Source: Anisakis pegreffii (Eukaryota; Nematoda; Chromadorea; Rhabditida; Anisakidae). Taken from it: a stretch of DNA of 64,000 bases. Both the position numbers and the translations under genes were made by a program. The notes under the pieces were generated by a model that worked only from the letters and a program-made list of their open reading frames with translations, made no database searches and had not been told where the DNA came from. This document shows positions 11,005-23,216 of the stretch, piece after piece (position 1 is the stretch's first letter; every line of letters starts with the position of its first letter). Location of the stretch: NCBI GenBank assembly GCA_035041965.1, contig JAPYMA010002525.1, positions 1 through 64,000 on the forward strand. The letters run 5' to 3'.

Positions 11005-14000
11005 TCAATTCGCAAACATATTTATCGAACCGCCACTCAACGGTTTCTGTGCAATGGTTCGTTGCAGTGGTTCGCGTGTATCGAACAGGGATTGTGCTTG
11101 TAGAAAGAACGACAGTATTGCAACCACATTCAGCACAAACGAGATTATCAAGCATATCCGATCGATTACAAGCGACATCAAACGCCATTCATCTGTGATC
11201 TGAACAAATTATTCCAATTGTAATAACAACTCAACAAATTGCGCTCAATGAGCTGTTTATATCTTTAAAAATGCGAAGAAAAGTTAATCTCCGCAGAGAA
11301 CTTATTTTCGAAAGCACAGCAATTGATATTCTCAAGCATTGTGGAATATCCTAATCGATTTTGTTCCATGACTGCAAAAAACATGACTCTTGCAAGTGAA
11401 AATCCTGATGAAAGCGGCATCTGAAGTGCATTTGAAGACTGAAATTCAACTGGAGAAGCCAATTGAATTTCAGTCTCGCTCGCCTTATTTACTACCCTAA
11501 TTAGAGCGAACCAGGCTGAAAGGCTAGTTGATCTTCCCAGTTATAGTAGGTGATCATTATGAAACGTATCATTAGGAAACCTTATAGAATAGAATCATAG
11601 AAAACCTTTTGTTGTAGAACTGTATTATGGAAATTTGCTGCAATAACAGCCACATCAGCCGCTAAATCACGCAAGAACTCAACATGAGCGTCACGCTCGG
11701 TTCGTATTAATTTCTGTTCTTTCAGTTGTACCTGAAACGATGTTCATAAGACCTGAAACGATCACTTCGGCCTCCGATTTATAGTTGACCAATATTTTAT
11801 GCTGCTATGAAGCCACAGATAACTGAATTATACGTTGACGGGCAAACAACCCCAGTAATTATCACATAAATCTTTGGTGCAAATGTGTGCAATGCTGTAG
11901 TAGTATGCCCGCCGCTCAAATTATGATTTTGGATTACGAACTCAATCCTCACAGGACAGAGAATGCCTCGAATCCTTCAACGATTCTCACAGAAAAGTGC
12001 AGCAGCAGGTCCAAAGTTTTACGGCAATCATCCACGTCACTTACCTCGCATAGACTGAGCAGTCGCATCTTTGGTGTGATAGGCTCAGCAAACGACGGTA
12101 GCGTATATTTACGAATTGCCGAATCAGTTGGACAACTCGAATCTTCGGATGAGTCTGGAATTATCGATAAGATTGAGATCATCATAGGCCTGATAGAAGA
12201 AGACTCTATGCAACTGTTGGGAATTAAAGTGCTTTCACAGGGCCTTGTTCACTTCGATTTGTAGAAGTATAGCTAGAGGCGAGATTGATATTCACAAATT
12301 CTCTAATTGGTTTGATCGCAGTCAAAGAGCAACGAGTCACAAATTAATCTAGGTGAATTTATTCACTCTATTTATTCATTCATACACGACACACACTCAT
12401 AACAGTGAGCGATTGTAGAGTGCAGCAGATAGACAATACAAAGAATGCAAAGTAAGAATTTGCTGGAAAAAATAAATCAAGACCAAATAATTGAAACTAA
12501 ATGGGTCATCTCAGGTGGTTTCAGAAGAATCTGGAGTGTTGCACGAACAAATATGTCGTATCACAATTAACAACTCTGAGTGATCAGCTAGAGCGCGACT
12601 CACCATCGTTATGCGAGAGAAAACTTGATGAAGAGTGGTCGTCAGCATCTTGAACCGTTAGCACTTTTAAGTTTAAGAATTTTGGTAGTGTTCGAACAAA
12701 TAAGCATCGCATCCAGTCTGACATTTTGTAGAAGGTGCCTTGTCTGAACAAAAAATAAAACCATATCATGGAAATACTTCTAGCGTTTGTTTCCCGAATG
12801 TTGCATTTTCATCAAATGATAAAGCTGAGCTACGAGTCTTTTTCTTTACTGAAAAATGCGACGGGTAATCAGAGGATCGCGGAATTCAATTCTGGATCAG
12901 TTGATTGAATGTCGATTTTCAGTTGAATTTCAGTTGTCGACATTTCAGATACTTTCAGTTGAACGACAGTAAACTGGAGAATTGCAATTGCATCCTCAAT
13001 GAAACAAACTGAATCAATGAAAAAGACCCATCAGAATCAGAAACAAACCTTCGGTAGATATTCACGTTGACCACACTGATCAATATTGACGCACAAACCA
13101 ACGCAAGTGTGAATAGCAGATACTTGTTGAGGAGTGGAACGACCAAAGAAGTTGGTGGAATCAGATCAATTAAAATCAAATAGTAGAAACTTAGTGCGAC
13201 GAAAATTGAGTTCGAGAACGTTATCTTGTGTTCACGTGGTGGTATCCAGAATACGAATATTGTTGTGAGGGCTGCAATCAAGAGAAAATGAGCAGTGTTT
13301 CATTATGATTCATTACCAAAACGCCGTTCGATATGCTTATGCCGTATAACCCAGATATATGCCCCAAGCCAAGTCCGTCATAACCACCGTCATTCGAATT
13401 TCCTCCTTCCTTCTCTCCTTCTACTTCTACCCTCAGGTTTTCTTTCTCCGTCCCTCATCGGCTTTGAAATTGCCCATTCCTTACGATATATATCCGCAAT
13501 TACATCGTAATTTAATCTCTCAGTGATCATTTATAAAACAATACAGATCTAAAGGATGACTCAAGAAATATTTGTATGGTTCTAAACTCCTATCTTGTCA
13601 AACTTCATTTATTGACTCAAATCGATAATAAGATATTGTGCAATCTTCATCTGGCACTAGAATCACTAGATCTGGACTAGAATCTGTATTCTACATCCGT
13701 CAGAAAAATTTGACAGCAAAATGCAACCAACGTTGAATATGCAGTCATCAATATGAAGTAGTTTTAATTGGATATATGACCGAGCTCTCAATCAAACAAT
13801 ATCCTAACACTGATTTTTTGAATGAGTCCTAAAAGCGATTCCTTGGAGGTATCGAAATACTCACCAATTAACATGCTTGGAATCACAATCAAGACAGTGA
13901 AGAATAGTGCTTTTCGTCGAATGATGATATTGTAACGAATATCAATCCAATACTCTTGTCCACAACATCCAGGATAGATTTGCACATAACGCGACGATGT

Positions 14001-17000
14001 AGCTTTCAGCAGATCCCATTCGGCATTCCTTCAAATCCCAATTAAACTCCCCAAACAAACTGTTTTCTCACAGTTACTCATTTCTTAACGTGTGTATCCA
14101 TTATTTTACAACAAACAAACAAAGCCCGAACGGAATATGCAGTATTTGTTATAAAAGATGAGAAAGTATCTATCCATTGTCAAGACACACGTCTAGTACT
14201 TTTAAAAATTCAAAAACAGTTCAAAAAGTTAATATGAATTAAAAATTTCGAAGCATGGAAAATCGCGCTGTTCACTAAACGTTGATATAATTCATAAAAC
14301 AAAATACTATAGGATATGCGACTAAACGGCTCACTCATGATAAAACGACAGGCCCATTCCGAGTTCAAGATATTGGAATTCAACACCGTCCTTATCTATT
14401 CTTGTTTCAATGATATCGTCAATTTGCGGTGGAATCGGTTGCAGGTCAAGCAGATGACCATCGTGTGACCAGCCACCGAATTTCAAATAGCACTGTTGCA
14501 CGTCATAAGGGAAATATTGCATATCCATCTGAAATTCTCGCTGTGTCAAGCTCACATATGTGATCAATGAATGATCAACAATCTATTCGGATTTTTCACA
14601 GTGACCTCTAGCGATATACGGTCAAATTATAGTTTTGAGGATGCAACTGAAGAGCTACTTCAGTGGTTCTCATAGTAGGTGAAATTACCCGTTTGGGTAA
14701 TTTGGAGGTGTGTAGGGGTAACGGAGGGGTCGGGAAAGTAGTATTTTGTGCAGTTGTTAGGTTATGTAGAACGCCATTTCGATGGTGCTTTTTAACTCGG
14801 GTATGTAAATGCGGTTAGCTGATGGCAACACTCTACATTCTCCAATTTTCTGAATATCATTAGGTCGTAAAGGTCCAATAGGGTTTGCATTCGTTTTAAC
14901 AGGGTTTTCATTCTTTTCCGAGCTGTTGCAATCGCTCTCATAGCTTTTATCACCAAAAGTGTTCTCTTCTGCTAATTTCTCATTCATTGCATTCAACAAC
15001 TGAAGTGAAATTCTCATTCTATCAAATACACTATATAAATGATTATTTGACTGCCGAACGTTGCTGAGCAATAACATTCAATTGCTGTATTGTTGATTTC
15101 GGTTGTCAACACTCGTCAACGTATCCAGTAAATAGTATATGATACAGAATGAGAATTTGATTCGAACTGTGAAGTGAAATTGAGACGAAGTGAATGATAA
15201 AAACTCATCAATAGAACGATATTCGCATGTGATAGCTATGAGAGCGAATACAACACGTCTGAAAAGAATGAGAATCCATGCAAAACAGTTCGAAGTGTCG
15301 TAAACAATAGCCCTTCATGCAATGTGTCGTAAACAATTGCTTTCCATGCAATCATAATCGACTGCAGTAATGAGCAACACCTAAGTTCTTGTATCAAGGA
15401 GGGGGGTGAAGGCGGCCTGTCAGATCATTAAAACGGTAACGGAGCACCTGAACTTGAGAACCACTGAGTGTTAAATGAATGATCATCTATTGATCAGATA
15501 TAACCAACCTGACATAGACTCTTGTAAATGGATGGTGGCATCCATATAACTGCCCCTGTGTAATCCACCATCGTCATTGAAACCACTGAGATATGCGGCT
15601 CCCCGTATGCACTGAAAGTCTGTTCAATAAATGAAACAAATTAAAAATTTCACCCGCAAAAGCAAAACACCTCACTAAACACCTGATTTTCTTGTCAACT
15701 GGAACTCAGTTCAATAATTTCTATACTCTTGCGGATAGCTCAGGTAAAATCAATGATAAAATCAACATATGGGAAGAAAGGATGAAACTCATTCATGTTT
15801 TCAGTGAATTAACACAAACGAAGCATGTATAAGGGATTATGGGCTGTCATATTTTAGAAACATCTAACTTGGGCTCTCGAGTATACTAAGTTTTACGTCA
15901 AGTTTGCGCTCTATACCTGGTGAGGCGTGAACTACTTACGTTACAGGATGAGAATTATCTAATAATGTTTTCAGTTATCCGCTGATGCTACTAAATATGC
16001 GGCTATCTCTAATTATGCGCTCTTTAGCGTAACCAATATTCTGGGCGAGAGGTCGTAAATTTTGGAATTTAGCGGGTTTACGTCCTCAAAGAGCATAACT
16101 TGAACTGAGAATGACACGTTGTTTAGGGATTTTTGCTTAGAGCTGATTACAGCTTATCGAAAGAAAAGCATGTACTCGCTTTACTAACAATAAGCGCCGC
16201 ATCTGCCTTATGATCAAAAATATTATTCAGATCAAAAAGTAAAACTATTCCCAGCTTTGAACACTCGATTCACGCAACCGGTAGCTTGAGTTAACATATT
16301 ATGCTTAATGTCATCTTCAAGTCGCTGGTGCCGATCAAGTAGGTAGTCGGTCCCATTTTGCGATAATGGGACAGAGCGGAATCGCTTCTAACAGGAAATT
16401 ATATAGCTTATTAATGGTTGGTCATTGATGCCTTGAGAAGTATTGATTTTCACAACACGGGCTTTTTACACAACTTCGCACTTCTACTACTCAAGGCAGC
16501 ACCACCTGTCCAATCGAGGTTGACATCAAAGATATTATTACGATTGTGGATTAGTAATATGGATTAGCAGCACACATACTTATTGTAAAGCAATATGTCG
16601 GGTATCCAAATTTCATCTGATGGTATGTGAATCTTCTTTGTGCCTCCCCAATCCTCTGGATTCCACGACAATTTGCTATCTGTCCATTGCTGAAAATAAT
16701 GCCTGTTGACTGCATTCAAATTCAGTTTGAAATTGAATTCCAACTGGAAATCAATTCACATAATCAACTTTGTTTCTGTTGGCTTCTTATGGAATTAGTG
16801 CAACAAACATGACGTTCCATTATATCGATATCATTATGAAACTTGAACTTAGTCAGTTCATATGTTGATTATTAGCTAATATGTTGATGCAGAGTAAGGT
16901 TAATTCGAGGAACTCATCCCCGTGAGAGCCAAGACAGACACGAGGATAACATAACTGATTTCTTCCAGTCTCTATGGGAACCGGATGGGATCGCTTCCGT

Positions 17001-18137
17001 CCCTGTGATCATCTTCCCCCATGGGCACTAACCAACGTTAACTTTAGGGATGTAGAATAGATTCTGTTTCATCGCATCCCACTTTTTGCTCATGATGTGA
17101 TGAAACAGTGGATTTTTTCACTGGTTTGCTCGAAAGATCTGTGCCGTCAGGAGACCGTGGGATTTCCAGAGAAAAATAAATCTCTGCCTGACTCTATTGG
17201 GAATGATTTGCATCAAACACATGTCCCCGTGACAATTCTTACAGAGAGAGTATACAGGAGAACAACCGTGTAAGACCGTGAACTCACAATTTCAAGCCAT
17301 AAGCTTGTAGTTAGAACTTCATTGACTTCATCCTGAAAATAAATTCTAAAAATCAGCTTAGGATTCTTAAACTTGCTATTCAAATTATTGCTGTCTGCTT
17401 CTTAGTTACCCCATGTATCATGTTCAAAATGCCAAAAAATTCCTTGAAGGTGTTGATTTTGCTTTACTCAGTGGATTCCTTTTGATCTACTGAGCAAACG
17501 GAAAGCTATAATTTTATGCAATCGAACGAATCACAAACGTTTGAAAGAATTCAATTCGAGAATACTCACAACGTCGATAAGACGGAATAGATTTGCACCG
17601 AATTTAACAACGAGTGCATCTGAAGCGTTTTTCACTGGTCGAACGTTCTTATTGTAATTTTTGAGAAGATGCTCAAACAATTGCTCCACATAAACATCCG
17701 CTTGAGTGATGCCAAACAAATTGAATATGATTGCGGCTGAAATGAGAGAAACTCTTTAACGTTTGTTCACAATAATCGCATCTACAAAACTAAGCTATCA
17801 GTTGAATGATTGGGTGCGATATAAAAGGGTTGATGCTTCGAGTGAATTCGAGTGAGCGAATCAAAATGAGCATTTTCATCGTTTTGGGTACTGATTTTGG
17901 TTCAACTGATTTCTGATCAAATGAGAGTTTTTCTTGGCGATGAGCATTGATACTTCAAAAGACACCGATAGGCTTGAAAACTTTTTTTTTTGGAGGATTA
18001 ATGTTTAAAGAATTGGTTCGAAATAAGTGATAAAAAGATGAATGAATAAGCCGTGAAGACGAGTGTGCAAAGGACAACATACCTGCTATGATATTTGTAA
18101 ACATATTTATTGCTAGCGGCAGCAAGATAGTCAACAT
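11005..18137 (-). CDS. Cys-loop ligand-gated ion channel subunit, alpha-type nicotinic acetylcholine receptor-like
   Basis: Exons read 18137-18083 (hydrophobic leader [13 protein letters not shown]...), 17736-17570, 17332-17288, 16689-16580, 15611-15509, 14528-14335, 14028-13865, 13271-13049, 12743-12604, about 12213-12045 (entry phase unresolved), 11731-11621 and 11199-11005; about 560 residues. Landmarks include [20 protein letters not shown], a 13-residue Cys loop ([15 protein letters not shown]), loop B GGWSHDG and vicinal Cys of loop C ([15 protein letters not shown]), which marks an alpha-type subunit. Then come M1, an unusual M2 ([20 protein letters not shown] before DLIPPTS), M3, a cytoplasmic loop with an amphipathic MA helix (exon 11621-11731) and M4 ([15 protein letters not shown]). 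AATAAA lies immediately after the stop. The role inferred is a pentameric cation channel subunit in neurons or muscle. The ligand is not certain; acr-21/DEG-3-group membership is a guess. Confidence 0.92.
14661..15466 (+). mobile_element. foldback hAT-like non-autonomous element, copy B
   Basis: 806 bp inside an intron of the receptor gene. The left end is CAGTGGTTCTCATAG and the right end is CTTGAGAACCACTG, its inverted counterpart. The interior is closely similar to the other copies. Flanking 8-mers (agctactt / agtgttaa) do not match, so one flank may have been altered or the element rearranged. A 106-codon antisense open frame is present. Confidence 0.85.
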
Positions 18138-18905
18138 TTAACAACACAATCCAAGTGATGTTTGTAATAACTGACTATGATCGCTGAGCACTCGATGATA
18201 TTTGATATGTTAACATTAGACATCTCAAGAGTTTGAGGATATCCGTTGATGAGTTGTTCACTGTCTTTGAGCATACTGAAGAGTCTGCTGACAAGTAACT
18301 AATTGATCATTGCATATCAGAGAATTAAGTAAACTGCTTAGTATGTGGACTTAAATTAGTGAACGTGAACAAACTGTGTAAGAATTTCACCTCAAAGAGC
18401 AACTCTTAGAAGGGAAGGCGTCGATGGTGTGTAATCAGTCGTTGAGGATAATGCGATAAACAGCTCTGAACATAGCTATTTTATGTTTGATTTTATCACT
18501 GAATCGAAAAGCATTTGAAGTTAAGCGACAAACATATCATCACAATACACCATCGATCTGAACATATCAAAATCAAATGTCCACAACAGGTTTGTTCATT
18601 TGCTGATAAGTGATCATCGATCTGGATAACGAGCGATGTTTTGACTTTTAAAGTCAATTCAATAAATCCACTCACAATCAGTTATTAATACCATTCAAAT
18701 TATTACTGGTACAACTATAATTATGATTGTAGCTGCTGTTATTATTTTCATTATCACGGCTAAAATTGTTGAAGTGGATGTTGCTAGCTTGTCAATTTGC
18801 TCGTCACTGCTAACATTTAAATTGAAACAACAATGCTTTCATTGCGTAAACACTCGTCAATCTGATGGCTAGACCTGCCGTGAAATGAAAAGATAAATCT
18901 GCAAC

Positions 18906-18957
18906 TCATAAAAGTGACAGATGAAACCTTCTCTGATTTCATCTGTCACTTTTATGA
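18906..18957. repeat. perfect 21-bp inverted repeat with 10-nt loop
   Basis: TCATAAAAGTGACAGATGAAA at 18906-18926 is the exact reverse complement of 18937-18957, separated by ccttctctga. Such a long perfect stem is very unlikely by chance. It could be a tiny foldback element, a cruciform/regulatory palindrome or a short structured RNA. The stem is too short for a typical animal microRNA precursor. Confidence 0.8.
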
Positions 18958-19166
18958 CTTGGATGTTTCTCACGGATGTTTAGCATCGCCAAGTTGCTGG
19001 CTGCTCTGACACTCAAAATATATTAAGCTGCAAGAAATCGTGCAGCAAGTCTAATGAGATCAGCAGCAGAGTCAGCAACAATTGAACATTATCTGAAAAT
19101 GTCGATGGATCAATGCAAACCACTCAGTCGATCATCATTCATCAACACTTACGAAATACATTAGCA

Positions 19167-19216
19167 TATAGGCAGCAGCCTATAAAAAGAACAGTTGGGC
19201 TGTTGAAGGCCCAACT
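19167..19216 (+). repeat. pair of adjacent perfect stem-loops
   Basis: TATAGGC-AGCA-GCCTATA at 19167-19184 (7-bp stem) is followed 8 bp later by AGTTGGGC-TGTTGAAG-GCCCAACT at 19193-19216 (8-bp stem). Both lie just upstream of the interrupted ORF at 19222. Confidence 0.6.
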
Positions 19217-19221
19217 AATAG

Positions 19222-19541
19222 ATGTTACTCGAAATACCAGAGTTAATCCACTCCGACCGACCATCTTTAAACTTCTTCAGCAATCAATACGAATCCTGCG
19301 GTTTCATCACCAACGGAATTAATTCCTCTGAATGCGCATAATTTCACATGAAAGTTATGGGTTCGCTTGATCTTCTTTTATTTCCATGCGAGGCACTCAT
19401 GCATGTGCTGAAAGCCAGCCATCATTGCTTTCCTCACCCATACAACGAATGTCAACAACAATATAAGAACGTCGTCGGTCGTCTTTACGAAGAAATTAAG
19501 CGCTCGATGAAAATGGATAGCATTGAGCAGTCAATATAATA
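19222..19541 (+). pseudogene. interrupted open frame of unknown identity
   Basis: From an ATG at 19222 one frame runs 39 codons (MLLEIPELIHSDRPSLNFFS...) to a TAA at 19339-19341. It reopens at once in the same frame for 66 codons to a TAA at 19539-19541, beginning FHMKVMGSLDLLLFPC and ending KRSMKMDSIEQSI. The two parts have protein-like composition with several Cys, His and aromatic residues. No GT-AG intron removes the TAA. It may be a small decayed gene, a short gene starting at 19348, or chance. I do not recognise a family. Confidence 0.3.
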
Positions 19542-21482
19542 AACGAAACATGCTCGCTGCTGCCTGCAATTGGTGCGTATCATGGAATTGTTGTTGGTTG
19601 TATGAGGATTGTTGCGAAATTTCATTTCAACGCCACAAAATTCAATTCAAATCAAATTAGGCAGCAGCACATTCGATGCCATCATCATCAGAACTGCTGC
19701 AGTTCCTCTAAACTGTTCGCAGTCGATGGAAATTTTTTAAAATAATATAATCAGTCGAAAAATATTCCTCAAAATCATCGTTATTCTTATCATTATTAGT
19801 AACATGATCACTATTGATCACTTTTAGAACCATAATCATAGAACGAAGGACATTCATTGGTACATTAAGGACATTTATTAGTATGAACCGCAAAAAAATT
19901 TTTCACTAGCGACTTGTTATTCTTGATTGTAGAAGCTTGCGACCTGGAAAATTGGACGACCGCAAAAAAAATGTCACTAAGCTCGATGAGACAAATGAAG
20001 TAGTGCGCGTTCAAAGAAGAATTCTATTGAAAGCACGAGAGAATATTTTGGATCATAGTATTTAGAATGTGCCACATTTGTTCGCACTTTTGTTAATTAA
20101 ACACTGAAAGTAATATGACTTTACTTCAATGCTATTGAAAGTAATGTGAGTGCGACGACTTGACTGCAGCATTACTTTTGAAGGGATCGGAATTTTTAAT
20201 GGTTTACTCTCATTCATTTCTTGCATTTTGCATCGTTAGAAATCCTTGGATCATCATTGAGTCCTGCTGATAGACCAACAGAGAAGTATCCGATTGCTTG
20301 ATTTGTCTAGTGATGGTGATTGATCACAGTTATGATCACAATGATGATAGTGCAAATAATATTAGCAATAATGATAGTAATAGAAATTTTATTGATATAT
20401 TCTGGACATACTATTACTTTGTTTAGAAGCAGCCATTGCCACGGGATTGAATAAATTATTCGAAATCTCATATTTGTTTATTCGAGGAGTTGTTCAACTG
20501 CGACGAATTGATCCTATCAGAGAGCCAAAATTTGGATTGTTCAAATGATTATTCACACAGTCGGATTAGTGGGATGCTTTATTGCTATTTTGTAGTGCTT
20601 TATGTGGTGCCGCTCTATTAATATAAATGCTATTTTAAGGATTATGCACATTGTCTTTTGAGAATTTCACTACTTTTGTGCAGATGAAAGGATGTGATGC
20701 ATACAAAAAGATTTCCTGCGTAAACCACGACTATTGACCAACTCAGAAGCAAAAAATACGCAATCACTTATAAATTTTTAAGAACCGAAACTTTCTCCCT
20801 GTTTTTCACCTGATGGATCGATGCTTTGGCTTATTTGGACTACTTTAAGTGTCGCTTTTGATAGATTAGTTAATGAAACGAAATTAGTGAATGAAAGAAA
20901 TGCAAACGAAACGAAACGCCTCAGACCTCAATTGTTTTATTATCATCAGTTGTCATTGACCCAATTTTGTAATTAAATTTCAACGTAGCCATTCTCGCAA
21001 TGAGATCACTCTCTGTCATTCTAGAGAATATAAATTATCAAATGCAAATATTACAAGGCCATAATACGCCGCCTGTTTAACACATTGTGCATGAGCATTT
21101 CTCTTGTTGTGCTCCAAATTTCAGCATTTTCAGCGTTTAGCAGAATTTTCGAAATTGTTCACTCCAATAATCTTTTCACAATCCACTGTAAGGTGGTTAT
21201 TCGATCAGCAGTCGACGGCATTTTGACCATTTTTATCATAAGTTCTCAAGTTCGATCAAAACTCTTGCTGAGAAACCATTATTGAATCAGTAAAAGTTAT
21301 TTCTAGGTATTTCTCATCCATAGACCATCATTTCTATGACTTAAGATTTTGAAATGAAATTTATCGTTCTTCATGGCTAGATTCTGCGTTTGCTAAGAAA
21401 ACAATAGACTGGATAGTAAATCCTACCTGTTGAAGGTTTCATCGCTTCAGGATAATCGACAAGCATCAGCCGTATTTTCGCG

Positions 21483-23216
21483 ATGTCAAAAGTGGTTCCG
21501 TCTGATGCAGTCGTGAAGATAACCATTTCATTATCGTTATTATGTTTAACAACACTCTCTGTTTTCTTGCCACTTGCTTACATTCGTCTTGAAACGGCTC
21601 AAACGAATCTTCAGAATCGATTTGACGCGTTTCAGGTTAGTGAATATTTAATATCACATTAAGTCATGTTCTGTAACCAATGATGATTTCGATTGCGACT
21701 TCAACTCGTTGTTCGATTAACATTCGATTCAGTGTGGTCAATAGAAATTCGTTTACGACTCCCTCGAATCTGCGAGAATTCCACTGTTAAGCCAAAACTT
21801 TGACTCAGAATTTCTTTTCTGATGTTCGAAAATTCACTAAGATCACTCTATTTCAAATAATAATAGTTTTTACATTTCACGTGTTATGCGAATTTCGGAA
21901 TGTGAATATAAAACAAAGTTAAATTTAGTTCAATGCTCGAAAATTATGGAAAGATGCCCTCTTCTCAGGTCCACGTTTCAAGCGAGGTTTGCAATTCTTG
22001 GTTGAAGTTTACTATTTCAAAGAAAACAGTATTTTCCATGTAATAATCTCCTGATCAAAACAACAGTCTTACATTTTTATTGTTTTGATGGATTCGCTGG
22101 ATGTAAACGAACAAGACGATCTAAAATTATGGATTGACTGTGTCATGAGAATGATTCCGTGATTTTCAGAAGCAGCCATACAAGGAGTACATGAACTGGA
22201 ATGTACCAAATGCATGAAACTCAAATGTCCACCTGGCAGACCCGGGCAAGCTGGTCGAGATGGTGAGCCAGGTGTCAACGGTAAAAAAGGAACCTCGGGA
22301 AAATCCGGTATGCATGGACTGGATTTCGTTCATGAGCCCGAACCGGTCTTTCCATGGTATATTTTCTCACCTTCTCCACACTAAAGAATGAGGCAATTTC
22401 TAATAAATTCTTCTGAAGTCACTTCTTCTGAAGAAGTCACTGAGTACACTAGTGTCCTTTGCACGATTATTTCGAATCTTTGTACCCAGTTACTGCCTTC
22501 CCTCAGTACCAAACCTCCACGGCTAAATGAAATATGCTTGAAAAAATACATACTATCAACAATTTAAATTCGGTTTTCAGTGTTCTATGCCCTGTTGGAC
22601 CACCAGGCAATCGTGGTGCTCAAGGTGAGGCAGGCCGCGCGGGCTCACCGGGCCCAGGCGGCCTTTCGGGGATTCCGGGTAGGCCAGGTCGACCCGGACC
22701 TGTTGGTGCAGTAGGTCCACAGGGTCCTGCTGGTGAAATGGGCGGACCAGGCTTGAAGGGACCGATCGGGGACGATACAATTGGCGGCACAGGAATAAAG
22801 GGACCACCAGGACCACCTGGACCACGAGGACCTAAAGGAGCTCCAGGACCGAATGGAGCAATATCCTTTGATAGTGGGCCGTCTGGACCGAACGGCGAGA
22901 TGGTGAGTGTTTTTTTACTTTCTGAGATTTCTGGTCTCAACAAAATGCTTGAACAATTTCACATGTTCCTCACTGTGATTTAAGATTGATACTGATACCT
23001 TTCATTAGACTATCTTGTCTCATATATAATCGATTTTAGGGTCCTCTTGGCCCACCAGGTAAACGAGGTGAGCCTGGCTTCGCAGGTCCAAGAGGAGAAG
23101 CAGGCGATGCTGGAGAGCCCCGTGATTTTTGTCCATCATCGTGTGGCATTCAGGATATAGTGGCACCGTCAATTGCTGAACTTGATATTGATAATCCTTT
23201 CATTACTGATGAATGA
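21483..23216 (+). CDS. nematode cuticle collagen
   Basis: Exon 21483-21635 encodes the conserved collagen N terminus: a short basic/polar lead, a membrane segment ([20 protein letters not shown]) and [16 protein letters not shown] small exon at 21969-21986 encodes PRFKR, the subtilisin/furin-type cleavage site. Then 22170-22356 (Cys-rich [17 protein letters not shown], then Gly-X-Y), 22581-22902 and 23040-23216 join in phase, giving interrupted Gly-X-Y blocks and a C-terminal Cys knot (FCPSSCG) with an acidic, non-collagenous tail. AATAAA follows at 23248. The join between exon 1 (phase 0) and the furin-site exon (phase 1) is unresolved, so one short exon may be missing near 21.7-21.9 kb. It is a secreted extracellular-matrix component of the cuticle, trimerised in the ER, and cross-linked. 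Confidence 0.93.

Larger units (their letters stand above)
18138..21482. other. intergenic region between divergent receptor and collagen genes
   Basis: This 3.3-kb interval should contain the promoters of both flanking genes, which diverge from it. I see no confident exon. It holds a perfect 21-bp hairpin (18906-18957), two further perfect stem-loops (19167-19184 and 19193-19216) and an interrupted open frame (19222-19541). The rest is AT-rich unique sequence. Confidence 0.55.

Noticed and set aside
14757..15077. 106-codon minus-strand ORF as a host gene
   Set aside because: It lies inside repeat copy B and recurs in the other five copies; treated as part of the element, not as a gene.
22577..22943. 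Long antisense frames opposite the collagen exon (107 and 82 codons)
   Set aside because: Gly-X-Y coding DNA forces open frames on the other strand (Pro/Gly-rich shadow); there are no independent splice signals or domains.
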